Of a DNA stretch of 64,000 nt, positions 43,221 to 52,007 are shown piece after piece (the stretch's first letter is position 1; each line of letters begins with the position of its first letter). The notes under the pieces were generated by a model. It had not been told where the DNA came from. It made no database searches and saw nothing but the letters and a program-made list of their open reading frames with translations. Origin of the DNA: Mycobacterium sp. 1100029.7 (GTDB taxonomy: Bacteria > Actinomycetota > Actinomycetes > Mycobacteriales > Mycobacteriaceae); contig NZ_LZSC01000075.1 of assembly GCF_001665235.1 (NCBI RefSeq), forward strand, positions 1-64,000. The letters run 5' to 3'. The position numbers were made by a program, and so were the translations under genes.

Positions 43221-44603
43221 TCAGTGCGGTTCCCCGCCATCGCGTCGCGGTAACTGCTCCGGCTCGACACCCGGGGTGCCCATGGTCGAGGCGAGCCATG
43301 GCAAGGCCGCGTCGAATGCCTGGGCGGCGAATGGCCAATCGTGTTTGCCGGGCTGGGTCACCACCGCGCAGTTGATCCCGTTCGCCTGGGCGATGGTGCA
43401 CAGCGCATGCGCGGCCGCGTCCTGGCCCTCCGGGTTGGCCGCCGCGGTACTGCCGGAGGCCGGGTTGGCCGCCTGCGCGACGCTGTGTGCACCGGGCGGG
43501 GTGGGGATGTCGAACCATCCCGACAACCCGGTGTAGCGGCCGTGCCGGGTCATCACGGTGAGCGGGTCGAAGTCGGCCCAGGCCGCGGTGTTGCCGCCGA
43601 ACAGCTCCGCGATGGTCTGGTCCTTGTTGCCGATGTTGGGCCGGAAGTCGCCGGCGATGTCCACGAACGCGCTGAACAGCTCCGGATGCATGACGCTCAA
43701 GGTGACCGCGCAGGTTCCGCCCATCGACCACCCGGCGACGCCCCAGTTCGCGCGGTCGGCGCTGACCCCGAAGTTGGACACCATGAACGGCACCACGTCC
43801 TTGGCCAGGTGGTCGGCGGCGTTGCCGCGGCTTCCGTTGACGCACTCGGTGTCGTTGTCGAACGAGCCGGTGGGATCGGGGAAGACGAATACCGGGGAGA
43901 AACCGTGATGGCGGGCGGCGAAACCGTCGATCGCGGTGAAGGCGCCGCCGGGCCCCAGCCAGTCGCGAGGCAGATTGAACGCCGAGCCGATCATCATGAC
44001 CGTCGGCAGCCGGGGTGGCGGGTTGGTGTTGAACCAAGCCGGCGGCAGGTAGACGAGTTCTTGACGGTGCGGGAAGTGCGATTTGTCGGAGTCGATGTTG
44101 ACCGGCACCACGACACCCTTGTCGGGCCTGGTTCCCGCGACCTGCATCGCGGTCACCCGCAGCCGGTCGATCTGATCCGGCAGCGGCTCGGACGTCACCT
44201 GATTCCACGCGGCGAGCACGGTCGGGAAGTAGCCGACCCACAGGTTCAGGGACATGGCCGCGCACAACACGCACAGCGGGATGGCGACGAACGCGAGCCC
44301 ACGCCGCCACCAGTGGGCGCCTCGCCACCCCAGCACCAGCACCGTGGCGGTCAATCCGCTCATCGCGATCCACACCCACAGCGACTTCGGCGCCGGGTCA
44401 CCGGCTACCCCGAGCGACGCGATGTACCAGTACGCCAGTGCGGTGACGGCGGCCGCGGCGACCAGGGCCACCGGCAGCGCCCGCTTCCACCAACTCGGCC
44501 TGCGCCAGTCGATGACGATCAGCGCTACGAGCAGCGCGAGTGCTTGCGTCGCGAGTGGCAACCAGCCGTGCAGCAGGGACAGCTGTCCGAGGAATGGGGG
44601 CAA
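43221..44603 (-). CDS. Membrane-anchored esterase (antigen 85-like fold)
   Basis: This 460-residue protein has four N-terminal membrane segments (within about 14-130) followed by an external esterase domain of the esterase D/antigen 85 type. The nucleophile is Ser293 in GWSMGG. A C-terminal histidine in PGKHDWPFAAQAF completes the expected triad, with the acid between. The same four-helix plus esterase layout is known in several mycobacterial putative mycolyl or acyl transferases. The function in lipid acyl transfer at the outer face is inferred from the fold. Confidence 0.82.
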   Translation of the reverse strand: MPPFLGQLSLLHGWLPLATQALALLVALIVIDWRRPSWWKRALPVALVAAAAVTALAYWYIASLGVAGDPAPKSLWVWIAMSGLTATVLVLGWRGAHWWRRGLAFVAIPLCVLCAAMSLNLWVGYFPTVLAAWNQVTSEPLPDQIDRLRVTAMQVAGTRPDKGVVVPVNIDSDKSHFPHRQELVYLPPAWFNTNPPPRLPTVMMIGSAFNLPRDWLGPGGAFTAIDGFAARHHGFSPVFVFPDPTGSFDNDTECVNGSRGNAADHLAKDVVPFMVSNFGVSADRANWGVAGWSMGGTCAVTLSVMHPELFSAFVDIAGDFRPNIGNKDQTIAELFGGNTAAWADFDPLTVMTRHGRYTGLSGWFDIPTPPGAHSVAQAANPASGSTAAANPEGQDAAAHALCTIAQANGINCAVVTQPGKHDWPFAAQAFDAALPWLASTMGTPGVEPEQLPRRDGGEPH

Positions 44604-44647
44604 ACGAGCAGACCTTAAAAGCTATGGAACCCGGTAGGCGAGACCAA

Positions 44648-46915
44648 CTATCCCATATCGCCCGGACGGATCGTGCTGGCGAAGGAGCGCAGCCGCAGGC
44701 TGTTGCCGACGACAAAGACGCTGGAAAAGGCCATCGCGGCGCCCGCAAGCATCGGGTTGAGCAGGCCCAGCGCGGCCAGCGGGATCGCGGCGACGTTGTA
44801 GCCGAAGGCCCAGAACAGGTTCATCTTGATCGTGGCCAGCGTCTTGCGGGACAGCCGGACCGCGTCGACGGCGGCGCGCAGGTCGCCGCGAACCAGTGTC
44901 AGGTCGGCCGCCTCGATAGCCACGTCCGTGCCGGTGCCCAGCGCCAAGCCCAGGTCGGCGGTGGCCAGGGCGGCGGCGTCGTTGACCCCGTCACCGACCA
45001 TTGCGACGACCTTGCCGTCAGACTGCAGACGCCGAATGACGGCGACCTTGTCGGCGGGCATGACCTCGGCGATGACGTGGGTGATTCGCAGCTCGCCGGC
45101 GATGCGGTCCGCCACGATGTCGTTGTCCCCGGTCAGCAGGACCGGCGTCAGCCCGAGGTGCTTGAACTGCCGGATGGCGGCGGCGCTGGTGGGCTTGACG
45201 ATGTCGGCAATGACCAGCACCCCGCGGGCGATGCCGTCCCAGCCGACGGCGACCGCGGTCTTGCCTTCACTCTCGGCGCGGACTTTTGCGGCCGTCAGCG
45301 TCGGGTCGAGGTACACCGACCAGTCGGCCAGCAGGCTTTCCCGGCCGACGACGACGCCATGCCCATCGACGACGCCGTGTACGCCCTTGCCTGCCGCATT
45401 GGTGAAGCCGTCGGGCGCGGGCAGGGCACCCAGCTCCGCGGCGGCGGCCTTGGCGATTGCCTGGGCGACGGGGTGTTCGGAGGCGGCTTCGAGTGCTCCG
45501 GCAAAGCGCAGCAGTGTCGCGCGGTCGGTGTCGGGCGCGGTGATGACGTCGACGAGCGTCATCTTGCCGGTGGTCACGGTGCCGGTCTTGTCCAGCACGA
45601 TGGTGTCGACCTTGCGGGTGGACTCCAGCACCTCCGGGCCTTTGATCAACACCCCGAGCTGTGCCGCGCGGCCCGTGCCGACCAGCAGGGCGGTCGGCGT
45701 GGCCAGCCCGAGCGCGCAGGGGCAGGCGATGATCAGCACGGCTACCGCCGCTGAGAAGGCGGCCGCGACGGGGAATCCGGCCGCAAGCCACACCACGAGG
45801 GTGGCCACCGCGACGGCCATGACGACCGGAACAAAGACACCCGAAACGCGGTCAGCGAGCCGCTGGACGTCAGCCTTTCCGGATTGGGCCGCTTCCACCA
45901 GCTTGGCCATCTGCGCCAGCTGGGTGTCCTGGCCGACGCGGGTGGCGCGCACGACCAGACGCCCGCCCACGTTGAAGGTGGCGCCGGTGACGGCGCCACC
46001 CTCGCCCACCTCGATCGGGACGGACTCACCGGTCAGCATTGAGGCGTCCACGGCCGACGAGCCGGAAACCACGATGCCGTCGGTCGCGATCTTCTCGCCC
46101 GGCCGCACGACGAACTGGTCACCGACTTTCAGATTTTCGACGGGAATCCGGAGCTCGACGCCGTCGGCGTCGGGTCGCAAGATGTCAGGGCGCAGCACCG
46201 TGACGTCTTTGGCGCCGAGCTCGAGCAGCGCACGCAGGGCAGCACCGGCGCGCCGTTTGGCGCGCTTCTCGAAGTAGCGGCCGGCCAGGACGAACAGGGT
46301 CACGCCCGCGGCCACCTCGAGGTAGATGTTGCCCGTGCCGTCGCCGCGCGCGGTCAGCGCAAAGCCGTGGTGCAGGTGCGCGTGGCCGGCCGTCCCGAAG
46401 AACAGGGCGTACAGCGACCACAAGAACGCCGAGAGGGTGCCGATCGAAATCAGCGTGTCCATGGTCGCGGCGCGATGTTTGAGGTTTGCCCAGGCGGCGG
46501 CGTGGAAGGACCGGCCCGCCCACAGGACCACCGGTGTGGCCAGGGCCAGCGACGCCCATTGCCAGTAGCGGAACTGCAGGGCGGGGATCATCGCCAACGC
46601 GATCACCGGAGTGGCGAGCACCACCGCAGTGATCAAGCTGCGACGCAGCGATGCCAGCTCGGCGTCGTCGGCAGTGCTCGGTTCCTGGTTCGATTGCGGC
46701 AGGGCCGCGGTGTACCCGGCCCTTTCGACCTCGTCGACGAGCAGCTGCGGGTCGTATCCGGCCGGGACGGCGACGTCGGCGCGTTCCATCGCGAAGTTCA
46801 CGGTCGCCGTCACGCCGTCGAGCTTGTTCAGCGCCTTTTCCAACCGGGCCGCGCAGGAGGCACACGTCATCCCGGCGATGTCCAGCTCCAGGTTGCTGAC
46901 CGCGCTCGTGGTCAT
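44648..46915 (-). CDS. Copper-type P1B ATPase (CtpA/CtpB/CtpV-like)
   Basis: This 755-residue heavy-metal ATPase exports or handles monovalent copper. An N-terminal HMA domain has GMTCASC (Cys18, Cys21). Eight membrane helices follow, with the metal-site CPC motif at 398-400 ([13 protein letters not shown]). The phosphorylated Asp442 is in DKTGT, the HP motif in SEHPVAQAI and the hinge in [14 protein letters not shown] 46915 is chosen because GGAGAGGAG precedes it and the protein then matches the usual 750-residue length. A CsoR/RicR-like operator lies 50 bases upstream. No copper repressor or chaperone gene is adjacent. Confidence 0.9.
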   Translation of the reverse strand: MTTSAVSNLELDIAGMTCASCAARLEKALNKLDGVTATVNFAMERADVAVPAGYDPQLLVDEVERAGYTAALPQSNQEPSTADDAELASLRRSLITAVVLATPVIALAMIPALQFRYWQWASLALATPVVLWAGRSFHAAAWANLKHRAATMDTLISIGTLSAFLWSLYALFFGTAGHAHLHHGFALTARGDGTGNIYLEVAAGVTLFVLAGRYFEKRAKRRAGAALRALLELGAKDVTVLRPDILRPDADGVELRIPVENLKVGDQFVVRPGEKIATDGIVVSGSSAVDASMLTGESVPIEVGEGGAVTGATFNVGGRLVVRATRVGQDTQLAQMAKLVEAAQSGKADVQRLADRVSGVFVPVVMAVAVATLVVWLAAGFPVAAAFSAAVAVLIIACPCALGLATPTALLVGTGRAAQLGVLIKGPEVLESTRKVDTIVLDKTGTVTTGKMTLVDVITAPDTDRATLLRFAGALEAASEHPVAQAIAKAAAAELGALPAPDGFTNAAGKGVHGVVDGHGVVVGRESLLADWSVYLDPTLTAAKVRAESEGKTAVAVGWDGIARGVLVIADIVKPTSAAAIRQFKHLGLTPVLLTGDNDIVADRIAGELRITHVIAEVMPADKVAVIRRLQSDGKVVAMVGDGVNDAAALATADLGLALGTGTDVAIEAADLTLVRGDLRAAVDAVRLSRKTLATIKMNLFWAFGYNVAAIPLAALGLLNPMLAGAAMAFSSVFVVGNSLRLRSFASTIRPGDMG

Positions 46916-46964
46916 GGCGCTCCTCTCCGGTACCCCCGTCGGGGCAATCGGGCCCTGACTCACT

Positions 46965-46985
46965 TATACACCCCCGGGGGGTATA
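46965..46985. promoter_or_regulatory. CsoR/RicR-like copper operator
   Basis: The site runs TATACACCCCC (46965-46975) then GGGGGGTATA (46976-46985), an inverted repeat with one extra base on the left. It has the flanking TATAC and central C/G runs of CsoR-type operators. It lies 50 bases before the copper ATPase start. Confidence 0.75.
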
Positions 46986-47129
46986 TCCGCCAAGCGTGAT
47001 TTCGCCGACAGCCGTCGGGCCGATTCTGCCCGGTCGGCGGGGGCTCGGAGCACGCGCCCAGATCGAGCCCGTACCGGATCCGGGGGATGTGTCCGGGGCT
47101 ACGCTGCCGGATAACCGGAAGGAGACGTC

Positions 47130-47600
47130 ATGACCGTCGTCGTTGTCGAAGCGGGGCCGCACCAGGTGAGCCGTTCAGTCGACGTGGCCGCGCCGGCCGC
47201 GGAGCTTTATGAGCTGGCTGCCGATCCGCGGCGGCACTCCGAACTGGACGGATCGGGCACCGTCCAACGCAACATCACAGTGCCCGAGACACTGGCTGTG
47301 GGTTCGAAGTTTTCGACGAGCATGAAACTGTTCGGGCTGCCGTACCGGATCACCAGTACGGTGACCGCGCTGAAACCGCACGAATTGATCGAGTGGCGCC
47401 ACCCGTTGGGGCACCGCTGGCGCTGGAAGTTCGAGGCTCTTTCGCCGACCCTGACCCGGGTCACCGAAACCTTCGACTACCGCGACGCGGGCGCCTTGAA
47501 GAAGAAGCTGAAGTACTACGAGCGAACGGGTTTCGCAAAAGCCAATGCGGCCGGCATCGAGTCGACGCTGAGCAAGCTGCGGGATCGCTACGCCGGTTGA
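47130..47600 (+). CDS. SRPBCC-family (polyketide cyclase/START-like) protein
   Basis: This 156-residue protein has the SRPBCC pattern: [21 protein letters not shown] at the start, a central [35 protein letters not shown] core, and a long C-terminal helix ([20 protein letters not shown]). Such proteins bind hydrophobic ligands in a helix-grip pocket. GGAAGGAG precedes the ATG. It is divergent from the copper ATPase. The ligand is unknown. Confidence 0.8.
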   Translation: MTVVVVEAGPHQVSRSVDVAAPAAELYELAADPRRHSELDGSGTVQRNITVPETLAVGSKFSTSMKLFGLPYRITSTVTALKPHELIEWRHPLGHRWRWKFEALSPTLTRVTETFDYRDAGALKKKLKYYERTGFAKANAAGIESTLSKLRDRYAG

Positions 47601-47667
47601 TCGGTTCAGCCTGAACCCACAGCTGCGGTGGCTCGTGTAGTAGTCGGTGTCGACGAAAGGGACCGCC

Positions 47668-48165
47668 ATGGCCGACTCGCAGCTTGCCGTACGCCGCCGC
47701 TTGGTGGCCGAAAATTTAATCCGACTGGGCCACTTGATCGCTCGCTACGGCCTGGTGGTCGTCTTGGCCTGGATCGGATTCGGCAAGTACATCAAGATGG
47801 AATCCCGGGTGCTCATCGAGCACAGTCCGTTGATGAGCTGGGTCTATGACGTCTTCAGTGTGACGACCGTTGCGCGCGCGTTGGGAACGATGGAAATCGT
47901 TGCCGCGGTTCTGATTGCGTTGCGCCCGGTCTGGCCGCGGGTGTCGGCGCTCGGCAGCGCGCTCGCGGTGGTGCTATTCCTGGGCACGCTGAGTTTCCTG
48001 TTCACCACCCCGGGAGTGGTCGCAACCCACGCCGCCGGGTTGCCGGTGCTCTCTGCACTTCCAGGCCAGTTCCTGCTCAAAGACCTGGTGCTGATCGGGG
48101 TGGCGTTATGGTCACTCGGCGATGCGTTGCGTGAACAGCGTGCCCCGGATGAGTTTCTTGGCTGA
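47668..48165 (+). CDS. DUF417 (YkgB-like) membrane protein
   Basis: This 165-residue protein has four membrane segments and the DUF417 signatures: VVLAWIGFGKYIKMES, PLMSWVYDVFS, LGTMEIVAAVLIAL and a C-terminal GQFLLKDLVLIGVALWSLGDAL. Members are loosely linked to oxidative or chlorine stress in enterobacteria. ATG 47668 follows AAAGGGA at good spacing; GTG 47647 is possible. Its 3' end overlaps the convergent TetR gene by 54 bases. Confidence 0.8.
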   Translation: MADSQLAVRRRLVAENLIRLGHLIARYGLVVVLAWIGFGKYIKMESRVLIEHSPLMSWVYDVFSVTTVARALGTMEIVAAVLIALRPVWPRVSALGSALAVVLFLGTLSFLFTTPGVVATHAAGLPVLSALPGQFLLKDLVLIGVALWSLGDALREQRAPDEFLG

Positions 48166-48735
48166 ACGCAGCGCGGCCTGGAAAGTCTGCGGCCGCAGGC
48201 TGTCCGCCTGCTCCGCTAGGCCCCGGACCAGCGCGCAGATCGCTTCGACCGTCGAGCGCACGTCGGTCTCGGCGGACAGGCTGCCGCGCTCGCGCGCGTC
48301 GTCGACGATTGTCCACACGACGTCGTGTAATGCCTTGGAGCCGGGGTAATCTGCGGGGCCGCGTAGCCTGCGCGCCCTGCTACCGGCGCGCAACGCCCGC
48401 AAGAATCCCGTCAGGTACGGATAGTCGCGGACCAGCCGAGTGGATTCGTCCAGCACCGCATCCAGCCGATCGATGACATCCGCACGTTGCGCGGCTGCGG
48501 CGCGCAGTCGCGGCCCGACGATCGCCTCGATCTCTTCGCCGGTGCTCTGCAGCAGCGCCGACTTGTTGGGAAAGTAGTGGTACAAGCTGCCACTGGTCAT
48601 GTCGGCGGCCCGGGCGATCTCGCGGATGCTCGCCTGCGAGTAACCGACCTCGGACACGCATCGCATCGCGGCGGTGATGATCCGCCGGCGGGTCTGCTCT
48701 CGGTCCGCCCCGATCGGGCGGCCCAGCTGGCTCAC
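48112..48735 (-). CDS. TetR-family regulator (paralogue of the gene at 49521)
   Basis: This 207-residue TetR protein has the HTH ASIREIARAADMTSGSLYHYF followed by PNKSALL. The N-terminal 70 residues closely match the TetR at 49521 (LGRPIGA, ETRRRII-like start, EVGYSQASIREIAR), and the two ends share FQAAL..AK.L.RG..FT. Its start overlaps the stop of the UPF0126 gene (ATGA), so it is co-translated with that membrane protein. Confidence 0.85.
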   Translation of the reverse strand: MSQLGRPIGADREQTRRRIITAAMRCVSEVGYSQASIREIARAADMTSGSLYHYFPNKSALLQSTGEEIEAIVGPRLRAAAAQRADVIDRLDAVLDESTRLVRDYPYLTGFLRALRAGSRARRLRGPADYPGSKALHDVVWTIVDDARERGSLSAETDVRSTVEAICALVRGLAEQADSLRPQTFQAALRSAKKLIRGTLFTQRIAE

Positions 48736-49436
48736 TTACCGTCGGGGCGGCGCATGCGGGTACCGATCCGGATTCGCCAGGCGCGGTTACGCCGCGTCAG
48801 GTAGTAATCCGCGGGCAGGCTCTCGCCGAGCCGCCAGCCCCGCCACCTGGCCAGCAGACACAGACACGAGCCAACCACGACGCCGGCCAGCTCGCCCTGC
48901 GGGGCCAGACCATAACGGGACAGCAGGACCACCGTGCCGCTGGCGGCCACCGCCGGAGTGGCATACAGCGTGTTGCCGCCGAAGATCGCCGGAGTGCGGT
49001 GCACCGCCAGATCACGCAGTGCTCCGCCGCCGACGGCACTGACCGTCCCGAGCAGAATCGCTGGAAGCCAAGTCAATCCGGCCGCGAGAGTCTTCTCCGC
49101 GCCGGCCACCGCCCAGGTGCCCAACGCCAGCGCATCGACAACCGGGTAGGTCAGGGACCACAGCCGGGCGCGCAGCGGTATCAGAAACGCGACGGCCGCT
49201 CCGATCAGAGCGACCACCACGTAGAGCGTGTCCGTCAATGCCACCGGCGGCCCATGCTGCAGCAGGGTATCGCGGATCACGCCGCCGCCGAGTCCCGAAA
49301 GGATCGCGAGCGCAACGAATCCCACAGGGTCCATTCGGAATTCGCGGGCGACGACGCCACCGAGCACCGCGTTGACGAACACGCCGGCCAGGTCGATCGT
49401 TCGCGAGAACTCGCCCAGTGCGAGGTTCACGGCCAC
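48732..49436 (-). CDS. UPF0126 / TRIC-like membrane protein
   Basis: This 234-residue protein carries two UPF0126 repeats, each with three membrane helices and a glycine-rich GGGxxRD motif (LGGGVIRDTLL near 50 and GGGALRDLAVHRTP near 140). The family is related to TRIC cation channels. It lies between two paralogous TetR genes, co-transcribed with one and divergent from the other. Confidence 0.85.
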   Translation of the reverse strand: MAVNLALGEFSRTIDLAGVFVNAVLGGVVAREFRMDPVGFVALAILSGLGGGVIRDTLLQHGPPVALTDTLYVVVALIGAAVAFLIPLRARLWSLTYPVVDALALGTWAVAGAEKTLAAGLTWLPAILLGTVSAVGGGALRDLAVHRTPAIFGGNTLYATPAVAASGTVVLLSRYGLAPQGELAGVVVGSCLCLLARWRGWRLGESLPADYYLTRRNRAWRIRIGTRMRRPDGK

Positions 49437-49520
49437 TCACTCACCGCGCACCTCCGGAATCATTGGTCGATCAAATATATTCGACACCGAACTGCGCCCG
49501 CGGTCGAAGGGTGGGCAACG

Positions 49521-50156
49521 ATGCGAGGGAAAGCTCAGCTGGGCCGTCCTGTCGGGGCCAGCGGGGAAGAGACCCGCCGGCGCGTCATCGTCGCCACCAT
49601 GAAATGTGTGGCCGAGGTCGGCTACGCCAAGGCGACGATCCGTGAAATCGCCCGCGTGGCCGACGTGACCAGCTCCAGCTTGTACAACTATTTCCCGAAC
49701 AAGGCCGACCTGATCAACGCAGCCATCGCCGCGCGAACCGACACGGCGATGCCCCGGCTGCGACGGGCCGCGGAGGGACCCGGCGACATCGTCGCCCGCA
49801 TCGAAGCGGTGCTTGATGAGTGCGGGCATTTGATGCGCGAATACCCGGACCTGGCGGCGTTCGAGTTCGCGATCCGCGCGGAGAACGTCGCCGCGCCTGG
49901 CCGACGCAACGCGACCTATCCCGGCTTCGACGCGTTCCGCGAAATCATCGAAAGTGTCGTCGAGGATGCGCGCCGGCGGGGCGAGCTTGGTGATCACCCA
50001 AATTCGCCGGCCGTCGTCGCCGCGATCTATGCGCTCGTGTACGGGCTGACCGAGCTGGCGGCGACGCTTCCCGCAGACGACTACCAAGCGGCCCTGAACG
50101 CGGCGAAGGTCCTGGTCAGGGGCGCTGTGTTCACCCGGGCGCGGCCCACTCCTTGA
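49521..50156 (+). CDS. TetR-family regulator next to the monooxygenase operon
   Basis: This 211-residue TetR protein has the HTH ATIREIARVADVTSSSLYNYF followed by PNKADLI, and a C-terminus (AALNAAKVLVRGAVFTRA) shared with its paralogue at 48112. The start ATG 49521 aligns with the paralogue; a longer upstream frame is a shadow of the divergent UPF0126 gene. It ends 51 bases before the first monooxygenase gene and two bases before a motif repeated at 53551, so it probably controls the monooxygenases. TCGATC...ATTCGA at 49467-49484 may be its own site. Confidence 0.86.
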   Translation: MRGKAQLGRPVGASGEETRRRVIVATMKCVAEVGYAKATIREIARVADVTSSSLYNYFPNKADLINAAIAARTDTAMPRLRRAAEGPGDIVARIEAVLDECGHLMREYPDLAAFEFAIRAENVAAPGRRNATYPGFDAFREIIESVVEDARRRGELGDHPNSPAVVAAIYALVYGLTELAATLPADDYQAALNAAKVLVRGAVFTRARPTP

Positions 50157-50157
50157 T

Positions 50158-50180
50158 ACGATCAACTGATTGATTATAGA
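50158..50180. promoter_or_regulatory. Operator-like motif upstream of the monooxygenase operon
   Basis: The 23-base segment starting ACGATCAACTG and ending TGATTATAGA contains ATCAA and TTGAT arms around a 4-base spacer. It matches 53551-53573 at 18 of 23 positions. It lies 27 bases before the first monooxygenase start. Confidence 0.6.
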
Positions 50181-50207
50181 GTCGACTCACGGAGAGCGGG
50201 GTCGGGA

Positions 50208-52007
50208 TTGACCGAAACTGTTGAGTACGCATTCGACGTCGATGCGCTGCGGCGAAGGTATGCGCAGGAACGGGCCCGGCGGTTGCGCGCCGACGGTATC
50301 GACCAGTACGTCGAAGTCGCCGGTGAATTCGCCGGCTACGCCGACGACCCGTGGGTCGAGTCCGAGATCGGCCGTGAGCCCCGCACCGACGAGATCGACG
50401 TGGCGATCGTGGGCGCCGGCTTCGGCGGACTGTTGACCGCGGTCCGGCTGCGCGAACTCGGCGTGGACGGCGTGCGGTTGATCGACCGCGCGGCCGACGT
50501 CGGCGGCACCTGGTACTGGAACCGGTACCCGGGGATCGCCTGCGACGTCGAGTCTTATGTGTACATCCCACTGCTCGAGGAACTCGGCTACATTCCGACC
50601 GAGAAGTACGCCAAAGGTGCCGAGATCTTCGCGCACTGCCAGCGCATCGCGCGGAAATACGACCTGTACCGCGATGCGTGCCTACGTACCGACGTGCAGG
50701 AAATCCGTTGGGACGCAGAGCAATCACGCTGGATCGTTCGCACGAATCGGGGCGACGAGATGCGCGCCAGGTTCGTCTCGATGGCCAACGGCTATCAGGC
50801 CAAACCCAAGCTGCCCGGCATACCCGGCCTCGGGGCGTTCGGCGGTCACACCTTCCACACCAGCCGCTGGGACTACGGCTACACCGGGCAGGAGCTGGAG
50901 AAGCTGGCCGGTGTGCGGGTAGGGATCATCGGCACCGGGGCGACCGCGATCCAGTGCGTGCCACATCTGGGGGCCGCGGCGCAGCACCTCTACGTGTTTC
51001 AGCGCACGCCGTCATCGGTCGACATCCGTGCCAATGCGGCCACAGATCCCCAGTGGGCCAACGCATTACAGCCGGGCTGGCAGAGACGGCGGATACAGAA
51101 CTTCCAGATCCTCACCGCCGGAGGACAGGCTGCCGAGGACCTGGTCGCCGATGCCTGGACGAGTATCACCCGCAAGCTCCCGGTCATGCGCCACGACGGC
51201 GACACATCGGTGGACCCCGAGCAGCGCGGCCGCGACATCGAGCTCGCGGACTTCGCCAAGATGGAGGAGATCCGGGCGCGCGTCGACCAGATCATCGCCG
51301 ACCCTGCCACCGCCGAGGCGCTCAAACCCTGGTACGGCTACTTCTGCAAGCGGCCCTGCTTTCACGACGACTATCTGCAAACCTTCAACCGCGACAACGT
51401 CACCCTGGTCGACACGCGCGGGCGCGGCGTGGAGCGGATCACCGAATCCGGAGTCGTCGTCGACGGGGTGGCCTACGAGCTCGACTGCCTGATCTTTGCA
51501 ACAGGTTTCGAGGTAGGCACCGATTATTGCCGGCGCACCGGATTCGAGTTGATCGGGCGCGACGGCGTGACCCTGACCGAACGCTGGCGCGATGGCGTGC
51601 GCACCTTCCAAGGCCTGTGCGCCAACGGTTTTCCCAACTGCTTCATCGAGAGCATCGCGCAGGCCGGGTTGACGGTGAACTTTCCGTACCTGCTGGACGT
51701 GCAAGCCAGCCACGCGGCCTGGATCATCGCTTGGGCACTCGAACACGGTGTCAGCGAGGTCGAAGCATCGCCGGCGGCCGAAGCCGCCTGGGTCGACACG
51801 GTGGTGGCTCGATCGGAGGCGACGGCCGAGCGGGCCACGACGTGCACCCCGGGCTATTACAACCGGGAGGGCAAGGCGGACGCCAAGACGCGACAGGGCA
51901 GCTTCTTCTTCGGCACTCCCACGGAGTACGCCGACATTCTCGAGGCCTGGCGCGCCCAAGGCGATCTGGCAGGCATGGAGATCCGTGGTGCCGGGGCAGG
52001 GCCGTGA
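50208..52007 (+). CDS. Flavin-containing (Baeyer-Villiger-type) monooxygenase, CHMO-like
   Basis: This 599-residue class B flavoprotein monooxygenase inserts oxygen into a ketone using FAD and NADPH. It has two Rossmann motifs (GAGFGG for FAD, GTGATA for NADPH) and the Baeyer-Villiger fingerprint FGGHTFHTSRWD (Phe211, Gly213, His217, Trp221). The ~60-residue N-terminal extension is as in steroid or cyclopentadecanone-type enzymes. It starts at TTG with GGAGAG upstream. It is coupled to a second monooxygenase by overlapping stop/start codons. Confidence 0.88.
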   Translation: MTETVEYAFDVDALRRRYAQERARRLRADGIDQYVEVAGEFAGYADDPWVESEIGREPRTDEIDVAIVGAGFGGLLTAVRLRELGVDGVRLIDRAADVGGTWYWNRYPGIACDVESYVYIPLLEELGYIPTEKYAKGAEIFAHCQRIARKYDLYRDACLRTDVQEIRWDAEQSRWIVRTNRGDEMRARFVSMANGYQAKPKLPGIPGLGAFGGHTFHTSRWDYGYTGQELEKLAGVRVGIIGTGATAIQCVPHLGAAAQHLYVFQRTPSSVDIRANAATDPQWANALQPGWQRRRIQNFQILTAGGQAAEDLVADAWTSITRKLPVMRHDGDTSVDPEQRGRDIELADFAKMEEIRARVDQIIADPATAEALKPWYGYFCKRPCFHDDYLQTFNRDNVTLVDTRGRGVERITESGVVVDGVAYELDCLIFATGFEVGTDYCRRTGFELIGRDGVTLTERWRDGVRTFQGLCANGFPNCFIESIAQAGLTVNFPYLLDVQASHAAWIIAWALEHGVSEVEASPAAEAAWVDTVVARSEATAERATTCTPGYYNREGKADAKTRQGSFFFGTPTEYADILEAWRAQGDLAGMEIRGAGAGP

